A stretch of DNA of 64,000 bases from JALYLC01 sp035696365 (lineage in GTDB: Bacteria; Actinomycetota; Thermoleophilia; Gaiellales; JALYLC01). The stretch is from positions 86,176 to 150,175 of the forward strand of contig DASRQS010000134.1 in NCBI GenBank assembly GCA_035696365.1. The letters run 5' to 3'. Position 1 is the stretch's first letter. Every line of letters begins with the position of its first letter. Positions 1-8,761 of this stretch are shown one piece after another. The translations under genes and the position numbers were made by a program. The notes beneath the pieces are model-generated. The model ran no database searches. It was not told the origin of the DNA and saw only the letters and a list, made by a program, of their open reading frames with translations.

Positions 1-3000
1 GCGCCCGCATGGACGACGTCTCCGTGCGCGTGCTCCGCCCCGACGGCTCGATCGCCGGGCTCCTGCGCGTGATCGGCCTGTTCACCTCGCTGGTCTATCT
101 GGAGCAGGCCTCGCGCACGCCGCTTCTGCGCCGCAAGCTGCAGGCGATCATCGAGGCCGAGGGCCTGATGGAGGGCTCGCACGACTACAAGGCGACGGTC
201 GCGGCGTTCGAGTCCTTCCCGCGCGACGAGCTGTTCCAGGCGCCGGTCGAGGAGTTGCGCGCCGAGATCGTCGCCGCCGCCCGGGCCGAGGAGGCGCAGC
301 GCGTCACCGTGACGGTGCGCCGGGACGCGGCCAGCCGGAACATCACGGTCATGGTCGCAATGCCGGGCGACCGCATGTCCACCGAGCTGCGCATGCGCCT
401 GCAGGAGTTGCTCGCCGCCCGCTACCACGCCGAGTCGGTCGAGTACCACCTCGCGCTCGTCGAGGGAGCGGCGGCGCAGCTGTTCTTCCTCCTGCATGTG
501 CCCGCCGGTGAGGCCCCCGAGGTGCCGCTGCCCGAGCTGGAGAGCGAGGTCGCGCGGCTCGCGCGCACCTGGGACGATCGCCTGGCCGACGTCCTGGTGG
601 CCCGCTACGGCGACGCCGAGGGCCGGCGGCTGGCCACGCTCTACGGCGCGCGGCTGCCCGACTACTACAAGACCTCGACGCCGCCCGACCTCGCGCTCGC
701 GGAGATCGCGCTGCTGGAGCGCGTCGCCGCCGGTGACGCGTTCGCCGTCGGCATCCAGAACGAGCAGGCCGTGCACACGCAGGTGGGCGCGCGCCCGCTC
801 ACGCGCGTGACCGTCGCGACGCCCGGCGGCAAGATCCCGCTGGGCGAGCTCCTGCCGGTGCTCGAGGCTCTCGGCCTGACCGTCATGGAGGAGGTTCCGA
901 CCCGTCTCGACGGCGGTGACGACGGCGCCTACCTGCACGACTTCGGCGTGCTCGTCGACGACGCCCAGCTCGACTGCGAGCGCGACGGCGAGCGGCTTGC
1001 GGAGGCGATCACCGCGATCTGGAGCGGGCGCTGCGAGTCGGACACGCTCAACGCGCTCGTCGTGCGCGCCGGTCTCCGCGCCGAGGATGTCGCGATCCTG
1101 CGCGCATACCGCCGCTATCGCCGGGTCGTTGCGCCGACATTCACCGCCGCCTACCAGAACGACGTGCTGGGCTCGCATCCCGAGACGGCCCGTCTACTGG
1201 TCGAGCTGTTTCGGGCCCGTTTCTGCGCTCCCGGCGGCGAGGAGCGCGAGGCCGAGCTGCGCGAGCGGCTGGCCCAGCAGCTCGCGGCCGTGCGCAGTCT
1301 CGACGAGGACCGCATCCTGCGCGGCTTCGCAGCGCTCATCGACGCCACCGTGCGCACGAACGCCGCGCTCGAGCGGCCCTATCTCTCGTTCAAGCTGCGC
1401 TCGGCCGACGTGCCGCAGATGCCGGCGCCCGCTCCGCTCTTCGAGATCTTCGTCTACCACCCGCTGGTGGAGGGCATCCATCTGCGCGGCGGGCACGTCG
1501 CGCGCGGCGGCATCCGCTGGTCGGATCGGCGCGAGGACTACCGCTCCGAGGTGCTCGGGCTGATGAAGGCCCAGACGGTGAAGAACGCCGTGATCGTCCC
1601 CGTCGGCGCCAAGGGCGGGTTCGTGCTGCGTGAGCCGCCGGCCGATCGTGAGCTCCTGCGCGCCGAGGTGCAGCGGCGCTACTCGACCCTGATCCGCGGA
1701 ATGCTCGACCTGACCGACAACATCGTCGGGGGGGAGGTCGTACACCCGCCCGGCGTGCGCGCCTTCGACGAGGACGATCCGTATCTCGTCGTGGCCGCGG
1801 ACAAGGGCACGGCGGCGCTCTCGGACACCGCCAACGCCATCGCGCTGGAGTACGGCTTCTGGCTCGGCGACGCGTTCGCCTCGGGCGGCTCCAAGGGCTA
1901 CGACCACAAGGCGCTCGGCATCACCGCCCGGGGCGCCTGGGAGAGCGTCAAGCGGCACTTCCGGGAGCTCGGCCGCGACGTCGACTCGCGGCCGTTCACG
2001 GTCGCCGGCATCGGCGACATGTCGGGCGACGTCTTCGGCAACGGCATGCTGCTCTCGCGCCAGATCCAGCTCGTCGCGGCGTTCGACCACCGCCACGTGT
2101 TCCTCGACCCCTCGCCCGACCCGGTGACGTCGTTTGGGGAGCGCTCGCGGCTGTTCGCGCTGGGTGCGGGCACGTCCTGGACGGACTACGACCGCTCGCT
2201 CATCTCGGCCGGCGGCGGCGTCTGGGCGCGCACCGAGAAGTCGGTGCCGCTCTCGCCCGAGGCGCGCGCCGCCCTCGGCGTCGAGGCCGGCTCGCTCGAC
2301 CCCGACGAGCTGGTCCGAGCGATCCTCCGCGCGCCCGTCGATCTGCTCTGGAACGGCGGGGTCGGCACGTTCGTCAAGTCCTCCGCAGAGTCCCACGGCG
2401 ACGCCGGCGACCGCGATAACGACGCCATCCGGGTCGACGGACGCGAGCTGCGCGCGCGCGTCGTCGGGGAAGGCGGCAATCTCGGTCTCACGCAGCTCGG
2501 CCGCATCGAGTACGCGAGCGCCGGCGGCCGCATCAACACGGACGCGATCGACAACTCGGCCGGCGTCGACTGCTCGGATCACGAGGTCAACATCAAGATC
2601 CTGCTGGGCGCGGCCGTGGAGCGCGGCTCGCTGACTCCGGAGGGCCGCGACGAGCTCCTGGCCGCGGCTGCCGACGAGGTGTGCGAGCTCGTGCTCTACG
2701 ACAACTACCTGCAGGCGCAGATCCTCAGCCAGGAGCAGGAAACCGCCCCGCAGCGCGTCGAGGCCCACGAGATGCTCATGCACGAGCTCGAGCTCGAGGG
2801 CCTGCTCCACCGCGAGCTCGAGGCGCTGCCCCCGAGCGATCAGCTCGCCGAGCGGCAGCGCCAGGGGCGAGGGCTGACACGCCCGGAGCTGGCCGTGCTG
2901 CTCGCCTACGCCAAGCGCAGCCTCTACCCGAAGGTGCTGGCCTCCGCCATCCCCGACGACCCGGCGCTCGATGCGGTACTGCGCGCATACTTCCCACGGC

Positions 3001-3893
3001 GCATCGTGGAGGCCACTGGAGAGCTCTACCGCGAGCACCGTCTTCGGCGTGAGATCGTGGCCACGTTCGTGACCAACGACGTCGTCAACTCGCTGGGCAT
3101 CGCCTGGGCCTGGCAGATGATGGCCGAGACCGGCGCGGAGGCCGCGGAGGTCGTGCGCGCCTACTGGATCGCTCGCGAGGTGACCGGCGCCGTCGCGCGC
3201 TGGGAGGAGGTGGAGGCGCTCTTCGCCGACCCGGCCGTGGATACGGACGTGCAGATGGAGGTCATGGGAGGCGTCGACGGGCTCGTCGAGGGCGTCTCGC
3301 GGTGGTATCTGCAGCACGCGAACGAGGGCGACGCCGCCAGCGTGATCATCCGCGACCGCGCCTCCTTCAACGAGCTCGCGCAGACGCTCCGCGGTGTCGG
3401 CAGCGACGCCTGGCGGGCCGACCACGCTCTGCAGCGCGAGGCGCTGGCCGCGCGTGGGCTACCGCTGCCGCTGGCCGAGGCGGCGGCCTGGCGCGAGGAG
3501 CTGACCTACGCCCCCGACGTGATCGCGGCCGCGCGCGCCACTGGGTGCTCGCTGGCCGAGGCCGCGCACGCCTTCTTCGCACTCGGCGAGGCGCTCCATC
3601 TCGACTGGCTGGAGGATCAGCTCGGGGGCATCGCGACCGAGACGCGCTGGCAGCGCTGGGCGCTCGCCGCCGTGCGCGACGAGCTGCACGCGACGCGCCG
3701 CGAGCTGACCGAGCAGGTCATCGTCGCCGGACGCGGTGCGCCCATGGACGAGGCGGTCGAGCGCTACCTGGCCGAGCGCGCAGTCGCCATCGCCCGGGTC
3801 GAGCGCCTCGTCACCAGCCTGCGTGCCGATGGCATGGAGGACACCGCGGCCGCCATGGTTGGCGTCCGCCAGGTCAGGAGCGCCTTCGCGTGA
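1..3893 (+). CDS. gdh: NAD-specific glutamate dehydrogenase, very large type (5' end outside window)
   Basis: Oxidative deamination of L-glutamate to 2-oxoglutarate with NAD in the cytoplasm. About 1,296 codons are present and the frame is open at the left edge; the family usually runs to about 1,550-1,600 residues, so the N-terminal portion lies outside and the first visible Met (position 9) is not the start. Counting from that Met, the catalytic-core motif KAQTVKNAVIVPVGAKGGF is near residue 519 and the nucleotide-binding segment GIGDMSGDVFGNGMLLS near 668, followed by the long C-terminal helical region typical of this class. The stop overlaps the next start by four bases (GTGA), so the cysteine hydrolase is probably co-translated. 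The family is clear; only the missing start is uncertain. Confidence 0.95.
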   Translation, partial: ARMDDVSVRVLRPDGSIAGLLRVIGLFTSLVYLEQASRTPLLRRKLQAIIEAEGLMEGSHDYKATVAAFESFPRDELFQAPVEELRAEIVAAARAEEAQRVTVTVRRDAASRNITVMVAMPGDRMSTELRMRLQELLAARYHAESVEYHLALVEGAAAQLFFLLHVPAGEAPEVPLPELESEVARLARTWDDRLADVLVARYGDAEGRRLATLYGARLPDYYKTSTPPDLALAEIALLERVAAGDAFAVGIQNEQAVHTQVGARPLTRVTVATPGGKIPLGELLPVLEALGLTVMEEVPTRLDGGDDGAYLHDFGVLVDDAQLDCERDGERLAEAITAIWSGRCESDTLNALVVRAGLRAEDVAILRAYRRYRRVVAPTFTAAYQNDVLGSHPETARLLVELFRARFCAPGGEEREAELRERLAQQLAAVRSLDEDRILRGFAALIDATVRTNAALERPYLSFKLRSADVPQMPAPAPLFEIFVYHPLVEGIHLRGGHVARGGIRWSDRREDYRSEVLGLMKAQTVKNAVIVPVGAKGGFVLREPPADRELLRAEVQRRYSTLIRGMLDLTDNIVGGEVVHPPGVRAFDEDDPYLVVAADKGTAALSDTANAIALEYGFWLGDAFASGGSKGYDHKALGITARGAWESVKRHFRELGRDVDSRPFTVAGIGDMSGDVFGNGMLLSRQIQLVAAFDHRHVFLDPSPDPVTSFGERSRLFALGAGTSWTDYDRSLISAGGGVWARTEKSVPLSPEARAALGVEAGSLDPDELVRAILRAPVDLLWNGGVGTFVKSSAESHGDAGDRDNDAIRVDGRELRARVVGEGGNLGLTQLGRIEYASAGGRINTDAIDNSAGVDCSDHEVNIKILLGAAVERGSLTPEGRDELLAAAADEVCELVLYDNYLQAQILSQEQETAPQRVEAHEMLMHELELEGLLHRELEALPPSDQLAERQRQGRGLTRPELAVLLAYAKRSLYPKVLASAIPDDPALDAVLRAYFPRRIVEATGELYREHRLRREIVATFVTNDVVNSLGIAWAWQMMAETGAEAAEVVRAYWIAREVTGAVARWEEVEALFADPAVDTDVQMEVMGGVDGLVEGVSRWYLQHANEGDAASVIIRDRASFNELAQTLRGVGSDAWRADHALQREALAARGLPLPLAEAAAWREELTYAPDVIAAARATGCSLAEAAHAFFALGEALHLDWLEDQLGGIATETRWQRWALAAVRDELHATRRELTEQVIVAGRGAPMDEAVERYLAERAVAIARVERLVTSLRADGMEDTAAAMVGVRQVRSAFA

Positions 3894-4483
3894 GCTCCCG
3901 AGACCTGCTCGACCTCAACCGGGCGGCGCTGATCCTGATCGACGTGCAGCGCGAGTACTTCGCCGAGACGGGACCGCTGCGCATCCCCGACGGCCAGATG
4001 GTGCTCGCGAAGTTGCGCAACCTGCTCGAGGACTACCGCGAGGCGAACATGCCGATCGTGCACATCCGCCACGAGGAGGCTCCGGGCGCTCCGGTCTTCG
4101 CCATCGACGGCCCGCTCGTCGAGACGATGCCCGACGTCGCGCCCCGCCACATCGAGCCGGTCGTCATCAAGCACGCGCCTGGCGCCTTCAGCGATACCGA
4201 GCTGAGCGCGGTGCTCGCCCAGCTGGCCGTGCGCAAGGTCGTGATCGCCGGGTTCATGACGCACATGTGCTGCGACACCACGGCGCGCCAGGCCCGAGAG
4301 CGCGGCCTGGACGTGGTCTTCCTGACCGACGGCACGGCCACGCGCAGCCTCACCGTCGGAGATCGCACGATCCCCTACGACGACGTGCAGGCGGCCACGC
4401 TCGCGGCACAGGCAGACGGCTTCTCGTTGCTCGCCGACGTGAGCACGATCCGCGCCTCGCTGGCCGACGGCATGGGGTACTGA
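3890..4483 (+). CDS. Isochorismatase-family cysteine hydrolase
   Basis: 197-residue cytoplasmic hydrolase of the isochorismatase/nicotinamidase superfamily. The GTG start overlaps the glutamate dehydrogenase stop (GTGA), a geometry used throughout this window. The catalytic triad is visible: Asp18 in LILIDVQ, Lys near residue 94 in VVIKHAPGAF, and Cys127 in GFMTHMCCDTTAR. A second cysteine (Cys128) follows the nucleophile directly. The substrate cannot be read from the sequence; relatives hydrolyse isochorismate, nicotinamide, N-carbamoyl compounds or ureas. Coupling to glutamate dehydrogenase suggests a role in nitrogen or amide catabolism, which is inference. Confidence 0.9.
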   Translation: MSSRDLLDLNRAALILIDVQREYFAETGPLRIPDGQMVLAKLRNLLEDYREANMPIVHIRHEEAPGAPVFAIDGPLVETMPDVAPRHIEPVVIKHAPGAFSDTELSAVLAQLAVRKVVIAGFMTHMCCDTTARQARERGLDVVFLTDGTATRSLTVGDRTIPYDDVQAATLAAQADGFSLLADVSTIRASLADGMGY

Positions 4484-4504
4484 GCGAGAGCTTTGGGGTG
4501 CGGC

Positions 4505-5839
4505 TCAGAGGTGGTGCGCGTACTCCGCGAGGTCCCATTCGGGGACGTGCCGGTGGTAGCGCTCGAGCTCGTAGCGCTTGATCGAGAGGAACGTCTCGAC
4601 GAGGTGGGCCCCCATCGCCTCGCGGAGGGGCGTGTCCGCCTCCAGCGCGTCCAGCGCGGCGTCGAGCGTGAGCGGGATCGGATCACCCTGCTCCTCCTCG
4701 GGCAGCTCGTAGACGAGGCCGGCCACGGCCGCCGGGGGCGTCAGCTCTCGCTCGATGCCGTCGAGCCCGGCGAACAGCAGCGCGGCCGTCGCGAGATAGG
4801 GGTTGGCGGCGCCGTCGGCGAGCCGCATCTCGACCCGCGTGGCGCTGCCGCGCTCGGGCGGCACGCGCACCAGGCCGAAGCGGTTGTCATAGCCCCAGCA
4901 GGCGCGCGTCGGCACGAGCTCGTGCGGATCGATGCGGCGGTAGGCGTTGACGGTCGGGTTGAGGATCGCCATCAGGCCGGGCGCGTGCGCGATCACTCCG
5001 GCGATGAAGTGGCGCAGCAGCTCCGCGCAGCCCTCGTCGCCGGCGCTGTCGGTGAAGGCGTTGGCGCCGTCTTCGCCGCAGAGCGAGAGGTGAAGATGGA
5101 AGCCCGAGCCTGCGTCGCCGTTGAACGGCTTGCCCATGAACGTGGCGAGCATGCCGTCGCGCGTGGCGAGATCCTTCACCGCGGCCTTGAAGCGGAAGGC
5201 GCGGTCCGCCGCGTCGAGCGCGTTCGAGTGGTTGAGGTTGATCTCCCACTGGCTCATGCCGTACTCGTGCGCTGCGCCGATCACGCCGAGCTCGGCGTCG
5301 TGCAGCGCCAGCAGCATGCGGTCCAGGATCCCGCGCGGATCGGCGTGGTCGCCCACGGTGTAGACGTGCGTCGGGTTCTCGACGTAGCGCGCCCACCCGC
5401 CCGCCGCGGTCTCGCTGGGCTCGAGCAGGTAGAACTCGAGCTCCGGCCCCATCACGGGCTCCAGCCCGCGCTCCGCGAACGCGGCCATGGCGCGCTTCAG
5501 CGTCGCGCGCGGATCGGCCCCGTAGGCCTCACCGTCCGCGGTCTGATCGGCCAGGCACCACGCGACCTCGGGCGCCCAGGGCAGGCGGACGAGCGTCTCG
5601 GGCAGCGGCCACACGTGAATGTCGCGAAAGCCGTGCTCGAAGCCCGACACGACGTTGTGCTGCAGGTCGACGGTCGAGATCGCCTTGCAGAACCCGAGAC
5701 CGTGGGTGATCACGGTCGACTCGAAGAATTCGATCGGCACGTCCTTGCCGCGCAGCACGCCGTGCAGGTCGGGGTAGGTGACGCGCACGATGCGCACACC
5801 GTCCTCCGCGAGCGCCGCCAACCGATCCGACTCCGTCAT
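4505..5839 (-). CDS. Glutamine synthetase-family ligase (gamma-glutamylamide synthetase-like)
   Basis: 444 residues with the glutamine-synthetase fold: N-terminal beta-grasp domain (VRIVRVTYPDLHGVLRGKD), catalytic Glu motif GPELEFYLLEP near residue 130, the HEYGMSQWEINL metal-binding stretch, GSGFHLHLSL, and the C-terminal NPTVNAYRRI and ATRVEMRLADGAANPYL motifs. The tyrosine adenylylation site region of GlnA is not recognisable, and the length and RxEMRLADG-type end fit the GlnA3/GlnA4/PuuA-like group that gamma-glutamylates amines rather than ammonia. Substrate is unknown. The start has a Shine-Dalgarno (GGAGGCGAG) directly upstream and a TAGGCT -10 box at 5885-5880, giving a short leader, unlike most genes here. 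It lies downstream of the P450 on the same strand, so the two may serve one pathway. Confidence 0.85.
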   Translation of the reverse strand: MTESDRLAALAEDGVRIVRVTYPDLHGVLRGKDVPIEFFESTVITHGLGFCKAISTVDLQHNVVSGFEHGFRDIHVWPLPETLVRLPWAPEVAWCLADQTADGEAYGADPRATLKRAMAAFAERGLEPVMGPELEFYLLEPSETAAGGWARYVENPTHVYTVGDHADPRGILDRMLLALHDAELGVIGAAHEYGMSQWEINLNHSNALDAADRAFRFKAAVKDLATRDGMLATFMGKPFNGDAGSGFHLHLSLCGEDGANAFTDSAGDEGCAELLRHFIAGVIAHAPGLMAILNPTVNAYRRIDPHELVPTRACWGYDNRFGLVRVPPERGSATRVEMRLADGAANPYLATAALLFAGLDGIERELTPPAAVAGLVYELPEEEQGDPIPLTLDAALDALEADTPLREAMGAHLVETFLSIKRYELERYHRHVPEWDLAEYAHHL

Positions 5840-5879
5840 CTCGCCTCCGCAGGCATCGTGGGCTCCTGGTGGTCGGGCG

Positions 5880-5885
5880 AGCCTA
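5880..5885 (-). promoter_or_regulatory. Predicted -10 box of the glutamine synthetase-like gene
   Basis: TAGGCT, about 41 nt before the ATG, in the short gap after the P450 stop. It predicts a leader of about 34 nt carrying the GGAGG ribosome binding site. Confidence 0.4.
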
Positions 5886-5893
5886 CCACCCGT

Positions 5894-7153
5894 TCAGGAG
5901 GCTTCGACGACCCGGACCGGCAGGCGCTTGAGGCCGTTCGTGAAGTTCGAGCGCAGGCGCGCGGGAGGCCCGGTCAGCTCGATCGACTCGAGCCGCGGCA
6001 GCAACTGCTCGAAGAGGATCGCCATCTCGAGCCGGGCCAGGTGCGCGCCGAGGCAGAAATGCGGCCCGCCGCGACCGAAGGCGGCGTGCACGTCGCGCTT
6101 GCGCGTGAGGTCGAGCCGGTGCGGATCGGGGAACGCCTCGGGGTCGCGGTTGGCCGCGGCGAACCACACGACGACGCGCTCTCCCGCGCGGATACGCACT
6201 CCCCGCAGCTCGGTGTCGGCCACGGCCGTGCGGCGGAAGTGCCAGACGGGCGAGGCGTAGCGGATCAGCTCGTCCACGGCAGTCGGCATCAGCGAGGGAT
6301 CGGAGCGCAGCAGCTCGAGCTGATCGGGATGCTCCATCAGCGCGAGCATGCCGAGCGCCATGCCCTGACGGGTCGTCTCGTTGCCGGCCACGACGAGCAG
6401 TGCGAGGTTGTTGTCGAGGTCGTGCTGAGTCACTGGGCAGCCGGCGATCTCGGCGTTCGCGAGGATCGAGAGCAGATCGCTGCAGGGATGGCCCTTGCGC
6501 TCCTGGATCAGCGGCCGGCCCAGCTCGAGCAGCTCCGCGCCGGCCTCGGACCCGAACGGCAGGTACTTCGACTCCTCCGGCGTGAGCGTCGTCGGGGGCG
6601 TCAGGTCGGGGTCGGTCGGGACGAGCATTCGGTCGCCCAGCTCGACGAGCTTGTCGAGGTGCTCGTCCGGCACCCCGAGCATGTGACCGAGCACGCGAAT
6701 CGGGATCGGCCCGGCGATCTCCTCGACGAAGTCGAACTCGCCCTTCGGGAGCGTCTCGTCGAGCATGTTCCGGGTGAGCACGCGCAGGTAGTCGCCGTAG
6801 CGGTCGGACAGCGAGCGCGGTGTGAAGTCGCGTGCGAACATCCGCCGCCACTGCGAGTGCAGCGGGGGGTCGGTCTCCATGAAGTTGCGGCGAGCCTCGA
6901 GGACGTCCTCCGGAACCGGCTCGATCAGGGCCGCGCCGCCGGCCTCCGAGGAGTACACCTCGGTGTCCTTGAGCACCTGGACGACGTCGTCGTAGCGCGT
7001 CACGCACCAGAAACCGTCACCGCCGGGCTCCGGATGCCGGAACACGGGTGCCTCGCGCTGCAGCAGCTCGAAGACGTCCCAGGGCTCTCGCTCGGCGAAG
7101 AGGTCATGGTCGAGCAGGTTGACGTCGTCCAAGGTCAGCGCACGGGTCGCCAT
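5894..7153 (-). CDS. Cytochrome P450
   Basis: Haem-thiolate monooxygenase, 419 residues, soluble bacterial type with no membrane anchor. Visible motifs: I-helix oxygen-binding AGNETT near residue 251, K-helix ExxR in VDELIRY, and the haem-binding loop AFGRGGPHFCLGAHLAR with the cysteine near residue 366. The bacterial CYP signature continues with LARLEMAILFEQLL. I place the start at ATG 7153 rather than the ATG seven codons upstream, because TACCCT lies exactly 7 nt before 7153, the leaderless spacing seen at many genes here. No ferredoxin or reductase gene is adjacent, so electron partners must be encoded elsewhere. Substrate unknown; the downstream gamma-glutamylamide synthetase-like gene and the divergent FAH-family gene hint at breakdown of an amine or cyclic compound. 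Confidence 0.95.
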   Translation of the reverse strand: MATRALTLDDVNLLDHDLFAEREPWDVFELLQREAPVFRHPEPGGDGFWCVTRYDDVVQVLKDTEVYSSEAGGAALIEPVPEDVLEARRNFMETDPPLHSQWRRMFARDFTPRSLSDRYGDYLRVLTRNMLDETLPKGEFDFVEEIAGPIPIRVLGHMLGVPDEHLDKLVELGDRMLVPTDPDLTPPTTLTPEESKYLPFGSEAGAELLELGRPLIQERKGHPCSDLLSILANAEIAGCPVTQHDLDNNLALLVVAGNETTRQGMALGMLALMEHPDQLELLRSDPSLMPTAVDELIRYASPVWHFRRTAVADTELRGVRIRAGERVVVWFAAANRDPEAFPDPHRLDLTRKRDVHAAFGRGGPHFCLGAHLARLEMAILFEQLLPRLESIELTGPPARLRSNFTNGLKRLPVRVVEAS

Positions 7154-7160
7154 GCGGCCA

Positions 7161-7166
7161 AGGGTA
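7161..7166 (-). promoter_or_regulatory. Predicted leaderless -10 box of the P450 gene
   Basis: TACCCT followed by 7 nt and ATG 7153 on the minus strand, with no ribosome binding site. It shares its TA base pair step (7165-7166) with the opposing -10 box of the FAH-family gene. Confidence 0.6.
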
Positions 7167-7170
7167 GCCT
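7165..7170 (+). promoter_or_regulatory. Predicted -10 box of the FAH-family gene
   Basis: TAGCCT, giving a predicted transcription start near 7177 and a leader of about 24 nt that holds a GAGGAGG ribosome binding site (7188-7194). Confidence 0.5.
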
Positions 7171-7200
7171 GCACGGGGGCGAATCACGAGGAGGCGCACG

Positions 7201-8031
7201 TTGAAGGCAGTCCGTTACCGCACCGGGCCCAGCGAGTACCGCATCGGGCGGCTCGAGGGGGATGAGATCGTCGACGCCGGTCCGGCGGGCGAGCAGGGAT
7301 TCGTCCCCACACGCGCCGCCTGGACGGAGCTGGCGGCGGCCGACGGCCCTCGCAGGCCGCTCGCCGCGGTCACGCTCGCGCACCCCGTCGTGCCGCGCAA
7401 GCTCATCTGCATCGGCCTCAACTACCGCGACCACGCGGAGGAGTCGGAGCTCGACCTGCCCGAGGTGCCGGTCATCTTCGCGAAGTGGTCCACCTCACTG
7501 ATCGGCCACGGCCAGGCGATCGTGATCCCGCGCGAGGAGACGCGGCCCGATTACGAGGGCGAGGTCGCCGTCGTGATCGGAGAGCAGGTCTACCGCGCAA
7601 CCGGTGCAGCCGCGCGCTCGGCCGTCGGCGCGTACACGTGCTTCCACGACGTCTCGGGTCGCCGCGCGCAACTCGAGACGCCGTTGCGGCAGTTCACCTA
7701 CGGCAAGAGCTTCGACACCTTCGGGCCGATGGGGCCGTGGCTCGTGGACTCCGACGGCATCGATCTCGGCGCGCTCGACATCGAGACGGTCGTCTCCGGC
7801 GAGACGCTGCAGCGCTCCAACACGAAGAACCTGATCTTCGGCGTCGAGGCGCTCGTCGAGTACGCGTCACGCGGCACCACGCTGGAGCCGGGTGATGTCA
7901 TCGCCACGGGCACGCCGGGCGGCGTCGGCGACGCTCGCGATCCCAAGCGCTACCTGCGTGAGGGCGACGTCGTCGACATCACGGTGAGCGGCGTCGGCAC
8001 GCTCAGCAATCCGGTGACGCTCGAGCGCTGA
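7201..8031 (+). CDS. Fumarylacetoacetate hydrolase-family protein
   Basis: 276-residue enzyme of the FAH superfamily (hydrolases, isomerases or decarboxylases acting on 2-oxo-acid or beta-diketo compounds, metal dependent). Motifs: NYRDHAEE near the end of the N-terminal domain, the metal-binding run DYEGEVAVVIG, FHDVSGRR (equivalent of the usual NDVSxRD), GKSFDTFGPMGPW, and the C-terminal GDVIATGTPGGVG signature. The start is TTG 7201, chosen because a strong GAGGAGG site ends 6 nt upstream. It is divergent from the P450. The exact reaction cannot be assigned; acylpyruvate hydrolase or 2-hydroxyhepta-2,4-diene-dioate isomerase activities are typical of relatives. Confidence 0.92.
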   Translation: MKAVRYRTGPSEYRIGRLEGDEIVDAGPAGEQGFVPTRAAWTELAAADGPRRPLAAVTLAHPVVPRKLICIGLNYRDHAEESELDLPEVPVIFAKWSTSLIGHGQAIVIPREETRPDYEGEVAVVIGEQVYRATGAAARSAVGAYTCFHDVSGRRAQLETPLRQFTYGKSFDTFGPMGPWLVDSDGIDLGALDIETVVSGETLQRSNTKNLIFGVEALVEYASRGTTLEPGDVIATGTPGGVGDARDPKRYLREGDVVDITVSGVGTLSNPVTLER

Positions 8032-8046
8032 GCTCACAACTGGTTC

Positions 8047-8727
8047 TCAGTCGGCGCGGCGGAGGCGGGCGGCCGAGCCATGCAGCGCGCGCACGAGCTC
8101 GTGACCGCAGGCCACGAGATCGAGCGCGTCCCCCAGCCGTGCGCTCGCCTCGAGCGCGGGCGGCGGCACGATGCGCTCGTGCCGCCCGAAGCGCAGGCGC
8201 ACGCCCTGGATCCCGAGCTGCTCGCCCACGATCCAGACCGGCACCTTGACGCCGGCCGACAGCCAGTCACCGAGCCGCCGCGCGTCCGCGCCGCGGCCGA
8301 GCACGTCGACGCCGTCGAGGCCGTCGAATGCACCCTCGCCCTCGCTGCCGAGTGCCATCGCCAAGCGCCACGGATCGGTGCGCAGGTCGGCGAGGTCGCA
8401 CACGCTCGCGATCCCGGCCAGCGCGCTCGCCAGCTCGTCACCGCAGAGCGCGGAGTCGAGCACGACATCGGGGCACGCGAGTGCGAGTTGCTCCGCGATC
8501 GCCACGGGCGCGGCTTCGGGAATCCAGGCCACGGGCTCTCCGGCCGACGTCGCGATGGAGCACGCGCTGCGCACATCCGCCGGCGTCCCGTTGGCGTCGA
8601 TGCGCACGATCGCGGCCGGCAGGTCGCCCTCGAGCGACGCGAGGCCGCGCCTCAGCGCCCAAGCCGGGCTGTCGAGCGCGACGAGGCTCAGCGATGCACG
8701 GCCGAAAGCGGGGCGGGGCGACTGCAT
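8047..8727 (-). CDS. Uncharacterised protein
   Basis: 226 residues; I do not recognise the family. It is rich in Ala, Leu, Asp and Gly, has no signal peptide or clear membrane segment, and reads as a soluble alpha/beta protein (strands such as AAIVRIDANG, VPVWIVGEQLGI). The ATG at 8727 is chosen because it is the first standard start after the end of the alpha/beta hydrolase gene 34 nt upstream; a TTG further upstream inside that gene is possible. No ribosome binding site is evident. Same strand and close spacing suggest it is transcribed with the hydrolase. Confidence 0.6.
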   Translation of the reverse strand: MQSPRPAFGRASLSLVALDSPAWALRRGLASLEGDLPAAIVRIDANGTPADVRSACSIATSAGEPVAWIPEAAPVAIAEQLALACPDVVLDSALCGDELASALAGIASVCDLADLRTDPWRLAMALGSEGEGAFDGLDGVDVLGRGADARRLGDWLSAGVKVPVWIVGEQLGIQGVRLRFGRHERIVPPPALEASARLGDALDLVACGHELVRALHGSAARLRRAD

Positions 8728-8761
8728 GTGAAAGGAATTCGCGCGAGCGGCCGGGTCGGAT

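Noticed and set aside
1194..3425. Long open frame on the minus strand (over 700 codons) opposite glutamate dehydrogenase
   Set aside because: It lies antisense to a gene with clear family motifs, has Arg/Ala/Gly/His-biased composition typical of high-GC shadow frames, and shows no domain.
4493..7204. Open plus-strand frame of about 900 codons across the glutamine-synthetase-like and P450 genes
   Set aside because: Antisense to two genes with complete catalytic motifs; composition rich in Arg, Glu, His and Val without any recognisable domain.
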